Positions 1 to 5,520 of a stretch of DNA of 7,266 nt are shown here, one piece after another (the stretch's first letter is position 1; each line of letters begins with the position of its first letter). Made by a program: the position numbers and the translations under genes. The stretch is from Maribacter sp. GTDB taxonomy: Bacteria; Bacteroidota; Bacteroidia; Flavobacteriales; Flavobacteriaceae. Where the stretch lies: NCBI GenBank assembly GCA_018679695.1, contig JAHHKH010000434.1, positions 1-7,266 on the forward strand. The letters run 5' to 3'. The notes beneath the pieces are model-generated. The model did not search any database and had not been told where the DNA came from. It saw only the letters and a program-made list of their open reading frames with translations.

Positions 1-13
1 GGCGCGGTTTTTT
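1..13 (+). terminator. possible 3' arm and T-run of a terminator cut by the window edge
   Basis: The window opens with a GC-only heptamer (GGCGCGG) followed by six T residues at 8-13, which is how the descending arm and U-tract of an intrinsic terminator look. The ascending arm would lie left of the window, so the hairpin cannot be shown. If real, it would end a + strand transcript upstream of pheS and insulate it. It could equally be the end of a coding region or chance. Confidence 0.22.
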
Positions 14-49
14 ATGGCCTTCTTGTACCCAATACTTCACTTAAAGTTA

Positions 50-57
50 TAAATTTG
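50..57 (+). promoter_or_regulatory. candidate Bacteroidota -7 promoter element for pheS
   Basis: TAAATTTG at 50-57 matches the Bacteroidota/Flavobacterium -7 consensus TAnnTTTG exactly. It lies 18 bp before the pheS ATG, which would give a very short leader. The only -33 candidate is TTG at 23-25, with a spacer of 24 nt, slightly longer than the usual range of about 17-23. The element would drive pheS and the small ORF after it. Confidence 0.42.
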
Positions 58-75
58 TCCTCTTAGAATAGCTAT

Positions 76-1095
76 ATGATCGATAAGATAAAGGAACATA
101 TCGCAGAAGTTGAAAATTTTACAGCCGATTCAAAGGAGGCAATCGAAACTTTTCGTATTAAGTATTTGGGTAAAAAAGGTGTGTTGAATGATTTGTTCGC
201 CGAGTTTAAAAACGTACCCAATGACCAAAAGAAAGAGTTTGGCCAGACGATTAATCAGCTGAAATTAGCAGCTACCGAGAAGGTAAGTCTTCTAAAAGAA
301 GCGCTTGATGATAAAATTGAGGAGACAGGCAAATATGGTGATTTAACCCGACCAGGAGAGGCCATGGCGCTTGGCGCGAGACATCCCATTTCAATCGTTA
401 AAAACCAGATTATCGATATCTTTTCCAGAATTGGATTCAATGTTTCCGAAGGCCCCGAGATTGAAGATGATTGGCATAACTTTACTGCTTTAAACCTACC
501 CGAATATCATCCTGCAAGGGACATGCAGGATACATTCTTTATTCAAACCGATCCTGATATTTTATTACGTACCCACACCTCTTCTGTGCAAGTGCGCTAT
601 ATGGAAAACAACAAACCGCCTATTAGAACAATCTCACCAGGAAGAGTATATCGAAACGAGGCCATTTCTGCCCGTTCGCACTGTTTTTTCCATCAAGTTG
701 AAGGGCTTTATATTGATAGGGATGTATCTTTTGCAGACTTGAAACAAACCTTACAATTCTTTACTACGGAGCTTTTTGGCAAATCCAAGATTCGGTTAAG
801 ACCATCATATTTTCCGTTTACAGAGCCTAGTGCTGAAGTAGATGTGTATTGGGGACTTGAGACCGAAACAGATTACAAAATGACCAAAGGGACCGGCTGG
901 CTCGAAATAATGGGCTGCGGAATGGTCGATCCCAATGTTCTCGAAAACTGTGGAATCGATTCCAATGAGTATTCAGGATTTGCCTTTGGTATGGGAATAG
1001 ATCGTATTACCCTTTTGTTACATCAAATATCCGATATACGATTATTGAGTGAAAATGATGTTCGATTCTTGGAACAATTTAAAAGCACATTATAG
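76..1095 (+). CDS. pheS: phenylalanyl-tRNA synthetase alpha subunit
   Basis: Cytoplasmic class II aminoacyl-tRNA synthetase, alpha chain of the (alpha-beta)2 enzyme that charges tRNA-Phe with phenylalanine using ATP. The 339-residue length is normal for bacterial PheS. Residues 1-85 form the N-terminal helical, tRNA-contacting arm. The catalytic core follows, with class II motif 2 around 189-211 (GRVYRNE, then ARSHCFFHQVEGL), the FPFTEPSAEVDV segment at 246-257, and motif 3 at 301-311 (GFAFGMGIDRI) ending with the ATP-binding arginine. Ala303 in GFAFG corresponds to the residue lining the Phe pocket of the E. coli enzyme (Ala294). The start at 76 gives the expected N-terminus, and a -7 promoter candidate lies just upstream. 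pheT, the beta-chain gene, is not adjacent: the next gene is a small unrelated ORF. This separation of pheS from pheT is, as far as I recall, usual in Bacteroidota. Confidence 0.98.
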   Translation: MIDKIKEHIAEVENFTADSKEAIETFRIKYLGKKGVLNDLFAEFKNVPNDQKKEFGQTINQLKLAATEKVSLLKEALDDKIEETGKYGDLTRPGEAMALGARHPISIVKNQIIDIFSRIGFNVSEGPEIEDDWHNFTALNLPEYHPARDMQDTFFIQTDPDILLRTHTSSVQVRYMENNKPPIRTISPGRVYRNEAISARSHCFFHQVEGLYIDRDVSFADLKQTLQFFTTELFGKSKIRLRPSYFPFTEPSAEVDVYWGLETETDYKMTKGTGWLEIMGCGMVDPNVLENCGIDSNEYSGFAFGMGIDRITLLLHQISDIRLLSENDVRFLEQFKSTL

Positions 1096-1101
1096 ACTAC
1101 C

Positions 1102-1497
1102 TTGAAGGAAGATATTGAAATACCAATCGTAAAGGACGTTTTTATCGCAATGGTATTCGAACGGAACAATGAAATCAAGACCGGTGAGTGGAATGCCTAT
1201 CTTCTAAATAATGGAAATAGTGCTTTGGAATTGATTTTTATTGTTTCCAAAGGATTTGATGGTGCTAAGAAGACAGCGGTAATGCGCCATAGCATGGAAG
1301 CATTGAATGCCAAATCCTATCAAAAGTTTGAATTTGTTCAGGATGAAGTACTGGCATTGAACAATGAAATTTTTCTCACTTATTATACCAATGGTAAGCT
1401 TTATGAAAAACGGTATCTCTTTTCTAAAGGTTCAATCTCTGAGCACAATCTAAAGCAAATTCCACCATTGGGGAAAAAAGGTATGCTGTCCCAATAA
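1102..1497 (+). CDS. conserved hypothetical protein encoded directly behind pheS (TTG start)
   Basis: A 131-residue soluble protein without signal peptide or membrane segment; I do not recognise a characterised domain. It begins with a short acidic stretch rich in beta-formers, contains WNAYLLNN at about 29-36 and ELIFIVSKGFDG at about 43-54, and ends in a basic proline/lysine tail. From memory, small proteins of this type after pheS in Flavobacteriaceae are often labelled 'phenylalanyl-tRNA synthetase subunit alpha'. That label looks transferred from the neighbour, since no synthetase motif is present. It is in the same frame as pheS: TAG, two codons, then TTG at 1102. The only nearby ATG is at 1150 and would remove 16 residues, including a stretch (DIEIPIVKDV) that looks like part of the fold. 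I therefore prefer TTG. It probably shares the pheS transcript. It ends 3 bp before the end of the opposing lipoprotein gene. Confidence 0.75.
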   Translation: MKEDIEIPIVKDVFIAMVFERNNEIKTGEWNAYLLNNGNSALELIFIVSKGFDGAKKTAVMRHSMEALNAKSYQKFEFVQDEVLALNNEIFLTYYTNGKLYEKRYLFSKGSISEHNLKQIPPLGKKGMLSQ

Positions 1498-1500
1498 TCG

Positions 1501-1995
1501 CTATCGCAGATGAAAGCCCTTGGCAGCCCACCAAGGGTGTATTTCAATAACCAATCTACCTGCCTTTACCATAGGATCCATATTGGCCAAACTATCCGCA
1601 ATTTCAAGCGTTGGCGTATTATAGATGGTAATTCCCCGAATATCCCCATCATCACCGAAAGGCCCGGAAATGTCTGCATAGCCCTCATTGTACATTCGGC
1701 CTAAATGTTCTAGATGCAAAGTTTGTAGCCTGTCCGCTTCCGCTTGGTTTTGGGAACGATTAGGACCTCTCTTAAGAAAAGCGATAAAATACTGTTGCAT
1801 TAGCACAGTATCTTTGGTAGTTTCATCAACGAAATCAAAAGTCTTGAACCCTTTTTTAATCAATTCCTCGTTGATTTGCCGAATCGATTTCTCTTTGACT
1901 ACTTCTACAATTTGGTCTTCCTCAATTACTTCATTATTTTCTCGCTTGCAAGAAATAATGCTGAACAATATGCATAAAATCAATACATATTTCAT
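1501..1995 (-). CDS. lipoprotein with a YCII-related domain
   Basis: A 164-residue predicted lipoprotein. Residues 1-15 form a short hydrophobic signal with lipobox IIS before Cys16, so the mature protein should be lipid-anchored; Lys17-Arg18 follow the cysteine, and an acidic, helical linker runs to about 60. The C-terminal part, about 66-157, resembles the YCII family: a beta strand (QYFIAFLKRGP), His94 and His97 in HLEHLGRMYNEG, GPFGDDGDIRG at 111-121, and MDPMVKAGRLVIEIHPW at 139-155. YCII proteins are dimeric alpha-beta-barrel proteins with a conserved His/Asp pair; here His97 (or His94) and Asp140 are the likely pair. Most YCII proteins are cytoplasmic, so an exported form is notable. 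The ATG lies 1 nt after the stop of the CYTH gene, indicating co-translation. No substrate can be named. Confidence 0.85.
   Translation of the reverse strand: MKYVLILCILFSIISCKRENNEVIEEDQIVEVVKEKSIRQINEELIKKGFKTFDFVDETTKDTVLMQQYFIAFLKRGPNRSQNQAEADRLQTLHLEHLGRMYNEGYADISGPFGDDGDIRGITIYNTPTLEIADSLANMDPMVKAGRLVIEIHPWWAAKGFHLR
1517..1537. terminator. perfect 7-bp hairpin at the junction of convergent genes
   Basis: CCCTTGG (1517-1523) and CCAAGGG (1531-1537) are perfect inverted repeats around a 7-nt loop. The hairpin lies inside the last codons of the YCII lipoprotein gene, where + strand transcription from pheS and its companion meets the opposing pair. Only 3 bp separate the two stop codons, so any terminator has to overlap coding sequence. 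The - strand stem is followed by CTTTCAT and the + strand stem by TGTATTTC, so the T-tracts are weak. Coding for Trp-Trp and Pro may itself explain the repeat. Confidence 0.3.
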
Positions 1996-1996
1996 C

Positions 1997-2464
1997 TTAC
2001 CATGATTTAAAGGGTTGTTTACTTAATAACGAATTGTAATATTTTATTTGGCCTGTTACCTCTTCACCAAGCCATTTCGGTCTATTAAAGATATCATTTT
2101 CGTTTTTAAGTTCTACTTCAGCAACAACAAGTCCCTCATTTGCGCCATAGAACTCGTCAACTTCAAAAGTAGAATTTCCATTAGGGATTTCATACCTGGT
2201 TTTTTCGATAATGGTTTCTTCACACAATTGGAGTAAGGCCTCCGCCTCAAGGACATTTATCTCCCTTTCCCATTCGAACCGGGAAGTTCCTGCATCATTG
2301 GATTTGCCTTTTATAGTCAAATACGCCTTATCTTCATTTATGCGAACACGAACCGTTCTTATAGGATGCGAATTTAAAAACCCTTGGACTATTTTTCTTT
2401 TAGAGGTTGCTTCATTTTTGTAATCATCGGACTTAACTAAAAATTTACGTTCAATCTCAAGCAT
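1997..2464 (-). CDS. CYTH-domain (triphosphate tunnel) phosphohydrolase
   Basis: A 155-residue cytoplasmic protein of the CYTH/triphosphate tunnel metalloenzyme superfamily, which binds triphosphate-containing substrates in an eight-stranded beta tunnel with Mg2+ or Mn2+. The hallmark ExExK motif is at the very N-terminus (Glu3-Ile-Glu5-Arg-Lys7). It is followed by the basic strand RTVRVRI (36-42), TIKG (Lys52), the acidic strand FEWERE (63-68), KTRYEI (88-93), VDEF (102-105) and the last tunnel strand AEVELK (115-120). The length matches small bacterial members such as the N. europaea and C. thermocellum enzymes, which are mainly tripolyphosphatases. A class IV adenylate cyclase or thiamine-triphosphatase activity cannot be excluded. 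It starts 69 bp after the end of the ROK kinase gene, so it may have its own promoter. It is coupled by a 1-nt gap to the lipoprotein gene. Confidence 0.93.
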   Translation of the reverse strand: MLEIERKFLVKSDDYKNEATSKRKIVQGFLNSHPIRTVRVRINEDKAYLTIKGKSNDAGTSRFEWEREINVLEAEALLQLCEETIIEKTRYEIPNGNSTFEVDEFYGANEGLVVAEVELKNENDIFNRPKWLGEEVTGQIKYYNSLLSKQPFKSW

Positions 2465-2533
2465 AAAAACAATTCATTTTAATAAAAATATATAAATCGA
2501 TGTTGCCAAGAAACGATATTCCAATGGCATTAC

Positions 2534-3463
2534 TTAAAGGACAGGAAGATCATCCTTGACCCTATCCCAAAAACTAGGATCAAAGAGTCTGGAACTTCCT
2601 ATTATAGCCGCATCTTCCATTAGTGTGGATATTTCAAAATCTACCCGCAAGCCCGCTTTTCGCAATTCACTTTTGAATGCAGGGAGAAATAGCTTACTTG
2701 CCTTGGAAATATTTCCGCCCATTACTATGATTTCCGGCTTAAATTTTATCAGATAAGGAATCATGAATTTAGCCATATTCGAACCAAACTCATTAAAAAC
2801 GGTTTTTGAATCTTCAGTATTGGCTTCAGCAATCTCTTTTACTCCTTTTACCACTACCGAGGATAACTCATGATACCGGTTAATGCACCAGCGTGTAGAG
2901 AAATAATCATCACTTATCCCCGATTTGAAAGGTTTATCCCATAAACATCCCCCAACTGGAACTTCGGTTGATTTTACCAGAGGCACCCCATCCCTTATAA
3001 AGGCAGAACCAAATCCCGTTCCCAAAGTAACAACGATTATCCTTTTGCAATCTTTTGCCTTGCCCTGTGTTGATACGCCAACACCAAAGGAAGTAGCATC
3101 ATTGAGAAACCTCAAATTTACCTCATCACTATTAATATATTTGGGTAATTCATCAGGGATTGAAACCTTGTAGAGGCATTCATATTTGTCGTTATCCCCT
3201 TTGAACATCGCAACTCCCTTTCTGTAATCAAATGGTCCGGGTACGGCAAACCCAATATTCGCCCGACTATGCAAAAAAGCACTTTCAATGGTCTGGTTAA
3301 TAGCCTTGCTCCAATCCTTGAGAACCACATTCTTTGAAGCTTTATTATTGATCTTGACTGAATATGTTGTATTTGGTAATATATCAAAGGTTTTCAAATT
3401 CACTGCCGCACTAACTATATGGCTCCCCCCAATATCTACACCTATGGCAATATCCTGTTGCAT
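2534..3463 (-). CDS. ROK-family sugar kinase lacking the zinc-binding motif
   Basis: A 309-residue cytoplasmic protein of the actin-like ATPase fold, ROK family, expected to transfer phosphate from ATP (or polyphosphate) to a hexose or aminohexose. Phosphate-1 motif: GVDIGGSHI at 8-16. A GFAVPGPFDYRKGV segment lies at 71-84 and FLNDATSFGVG at 119-129, with Asp122 as the expected catalytic base. Phosphate-2 motif: TLGTGFGSAFIRDG at 146-159. The adenosine segment is VMGGNIS (248-253) with the late EDAAIIGS (283-290). The cysteine-rich ROK zinc motif (CxCGxxGC type), expected at about 170-190, is absent and replaced by GGCLWDKPFKSG. Mannose would be a sensible substrate beside a GH92 gene, but glucose or another hexose is possible. 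It is the last gene of the four-gene operon, 10 nt after gntR, with an A-rich leader. Confidence 0.88.
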   Translation of the reverse strand: MQQDIAIGVDIGGSHIVSAAVNLKTFDILPNTTYSVKINNKASKNVVLKDWSKAINQTIESAFLHSRANIGFAVPGPFDYRKGVAMFKGDNDKYECLYKVSIPDELPKYINSDEVNLRFLNDATSFGVGVSTQGKAKDCKRIIVVTLGTGFGSAFIRDGVPLVKSTEVPVGGCLWDKPFKSGISDDYFSTRWCINRYHELSSVVVKGVKEIAEANTEDSKTVFNEFGSNMAKFMIPYLIKFKPEIIVMGGNISKASKLFLPAFKSELRKAGLRVDFEISTLMEDAAIIGSSRLFDPSFWDRVKDDLPVL

Positions 3464-3473
3464 ACTTTTTTAT

Positions 3474-4211
3474 TTAGAACTCTCTCTTTATCTCAATATC
3501 GTATGTAAAATAATCCGTATGATAATAAACAACATTATGTTCTACCGGCCTATCACCTGGATCACATACCAAGCGCTCTCTTCTTAAAACTGGCATATTG
3601 ATGGCAATATCCAAGATATTTTGTAAATCCTTATTCGCTTTTATTGCGCTAATCCTTTCTTTTGAAGTTGTTACAATCGTATCATGGGTAACCTCAAGAA
3701 GCTCGTAAAGGGGAAGCATAAAATTTTCTTCCCCGGTGATACCTACTCTTGGATGAAAATAGGATACCGAATATAAATACTTTGCGTCTTTAGATCCTCT
3801 GACTTTTTCCAATTTCCATAGTTCTTTTGAATTGGATACATTCATAGCATCATACACCTCTTTTGGTGCGCTTACCTTGGAAACTTTGACCAAATAATTG
3901 ACCACTTCAATTCCCTGTTTTCGCATTTCCTTGGTAAAACTGATCCAATTGTCCAGTCTTGTCGCTATTTTCTTATTGACCACTTTGGTACCTACACCCT
4001 TTTTTCGTTCAATGAGATGTTCATTCACCAAAGTATTCACAGCCTGCCTTACCGTATTTCTAGAAACGCCCAATTTTTTGGCAAGTGTTACTTCATTAGG
4101 TAAAAAACTTTTCCCATTTCTATATTTTTCCTGACCGATCAAATTCCTGAGATAGGCCTCAATCTGCGAATGTAAGAGTACTGGACTTTTATTGTTAAGC
4201 TTGAAATCCAT
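3474..4211 (-). CDS. GntR-family transcriptional regulator, HutC/UTRA type
   Basis: A 245-residue DNA-binding regulator. The N-terminal winged helix-turn-helix spans about 10-78: HSQIEAYLRNLI, then LPNEVTLAKKLGVSRNTVRQAVNTL as the HTH with recognition helix at about 49-61, and the wing GVGTKVV. The usual LPSE is LPNE here. Residues about 87-243 form a UTRA ligand-binding domain, ending in the typical RPVEHNVVYYHTDYF stretch. HutC/UTRA proteins (NagR/YvoA, MngR, TreR, FarR) generally bind small effectors, often sugar phosphates, and act mostly as repressors. It sits between the glycosidase-like lipoprotein (9-nt gap) and the ROK kinase (10-nt gap), so it is co-transcribed and probably autoregulated. 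No clear operator palindrome is visible inside the window; the control region should lie upstream of the GH92 gene, beyond 7266. Confidence 0.95.
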   Translation of the reverse strand: MDFKLNNKSPVLLHSQIEAYLRNLIGQEKYRNGKSFLPNEVTLAKKLGVSRNTVRQAVNTLVNEHLIERKKGVGTKVVNKKIATRLDNWISFTKEMRKQGIEVVNYLVKVSKVSAPKEVYDAMNVSNSKELWKLEKVRGSKDAKYLYSVSYFHPRVGITGEENFMLPLYELLEVTHDTIVTTSKERISAIKANKDLQNILDIAINMPVLRRERLVCDPGDRPVEHNVVYYHTDYFTYDIEIKREF

Positions 4212-4220
4212 AAATACAGA

Positions 4221-5516
4221 TTAGTTGTTTTGGGAATGCGCCCAATCTTCCAATTGATTTATTGCAGTAAAAAGAACTCCTGCAGAACCTCTGAAAGTCC
4301 CTGATCCTTTGGGTTCATTATCTATGGTATACCATTCAAAAAAACCGTTGTTCTTCACTACCCTTTCGGTCATTGGCAATAATTGTTCATAAGCTTCCTG
4401 AACGAAACCGTATTTGACCAATTGTTGGACCATTCGTGCACCAAACCACGTCCAATCACCACCATTTTGGTAGCTGTATTCAGGATTCATGATCTTGTTT
4501 ACGAAAAACCCATCGGGATATGGCGGATATAATGTTAATCCAATGGAGGCTGCCCCTGCTTGCCTTACTCTTGAAACCATTTCATCTATGGAAGCTCGAA
4601 TTTCCTCTTTGGAAAGCAGCCCTGCTTCAATGGCTACTGCTGTTCCCCCAAAATAAAATATTTCGTTTTCATTGAAATCCCCTGGAAATGGGGACCCATT
4701 CAGGTAAATGTGCGGAATGAACTTCTGATTCTTAACGTCCCAAAGGTGGTTTTTGGCGTTTTCTGCCAATTTATCACGAATAGGAAGCCATTTGCTTTTT
4801 GCTTCAGGTAACAATTCAATCATATTATCAAGGGCAATGATCAACATTGCGTTGTCATAAATGTCTATTGCCCTATGGGTGTTTCCGTCAATATCTACAC
4901 CCCAGCCATGTTCTGGTTGTACATCGCCCCAATCGGCAGTGGTAGCGCCCCATATCAAACCATATTCAATGGAAAATCGTTTGTCCATAAGAAACTGCAT
5001 CGCCCATTCCATGCGTTGGGCCACAGTTTTATCTCCTATTTGCATATCTAGAATAGACCTATCACCGGTCACCTTGATATATTTAAAAACTGTTTGAATT
5101 AACGAAGTTTCTTGATCAGTCTCCACGGTATTCTTATGTCCGGCATATCGAGGCTCCAGTTCAGAATAGCTAAAATCGGTTTCACCATCACTGATTTTTT
5201 CAGCAGGGGTAAAACCATCGATGATATTCCCATCTTCGCCCTGCATACGAAAGAAAACAAGAAGGTTCTCCCTTAATTCCACCGCTGGATATACTTCGGC
5301 CGAAAGTGCAATAAATGTATTATAATCACGAATCCATACCTCGCGATAACCATCTCCGGCATTGAATCCTGTTTTAACAACTGCCAATGCCCTGCTTTTG
5401 ACTTCATTGAATTGTTCATTGGCCAGTATTTTCTTAGCCAAAGCCACTTCTTCTTTTTGTGGGGCACATCCTAATAGTAGAAATCCAAAAAGGTAGAATG
5501 CTATTTTATTCATCAT
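4221..5516 (-). CDS. glycosidase-like (alpha/alpha)6 lipoprotein, family unassigned
   Basis: A 431-residue predicted lipoprotein: signal peptide 1-16 with lipobox LLLG before Cys17. The mature part is mostly helical and resembles (alpha/alpha)6-toroid carbohydrate enzymes (amylo-1,6-glucosidase, invertase and related clans). Landmarks are VWIRDYNTFIAL (60-71), with the WxRD strand typical of such enzymes; ATTADWGDVQPEHGW (191-205); DNAMLIIALDNM (221-232); YQNGGDWTWFGARMV (349-363), like the NGG-W motif before the last helices of these barrels; and a glycine-rich end, GSGTFRGSAGVL (404-415). Candidate catalytic acids are Asp64, Asp195, Asp198 and Asp354, which is inference only. I could not assign a CAZy family; it does not look like GH125 or GH76. 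It follows the GH92 gene by 4 nt, so it probably acts on the same glycan at the cell envelope. A start at the second ATG is possible. Confidence 0.8.
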   Translation of the reverse strand: MMNKIAFYLFGFLLLGCAPQKEEVALAKKILANEQFNEVKSRALAVVKTGFNAGDGYREVWIRDYNTFIALSAEVYPAVELRENLLVFFRMQGEDGNIIDGFTPAEKISDGETDFSYSELEPRYAGHKNTVETDQETSLIQTVFKYIKVTGDRSILDMQIGDKTVAQRMEWAMQFLMDKRFSIEYGLIWGATTADWGDVQPEHGWGVDIDGNTHRAIDIYDNAMLIIALDNMIELLPEAKSKWLPIRDKLAENAKNHLWDVKNQKFIPHIYLNGSPFPGDFNENEIFYFGGTAVAIEAGLLSKEEIRASIDEMVSRVRQAGAASIGLTLYPPYPDGFFVNKIMNPEYSYQNGGDWTWFGARMVQQLVKYGFVQEAYEQLLPMTERVVKNNGFFEWYTIDNEPKGSGTFRGSAGVLFTAINQLEDWAHSQNN

Positions 5517-5520
5517 CTTG

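Noticed and set aside
1102..1497. The ORF after pheS as a broken or duplicated piece of PheS
   Set aside because: It shares no class II synthetase motif or sequence similarity with PheS, and PheS itself is full length.
1997..2464. CYTH protein called class IV adenylate cyclase
   Set aside because: The tunnel motifs are shared by tripolyphosphatases, thiamine triphosphatases and cyclases; small bacterial members of this length are mostly phosphatases, so a cyclase call is not supported.
2504..2529. Terminator or promoter in the 69-bp gap between the ROK and CYTH genes
   Set aside because: The only hairpin has a 5-bp stem (TGCCA/TGGCA) with a 16-nt loop and a T-tract that starts too far away. 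The nearest -7-like element on the - strand (TATATTTT) lacks the final G and has no -33 partner at proper spacing.
4221..5516. Assignment of the 431-residue lipoprotein to GH125, a common GH92 neighbour
   Set aside because: The GH125 WLRDS segment and its downstream motifs do not match; only the general WxRD pattern, shared by many helical-toroid enzymes, is present.
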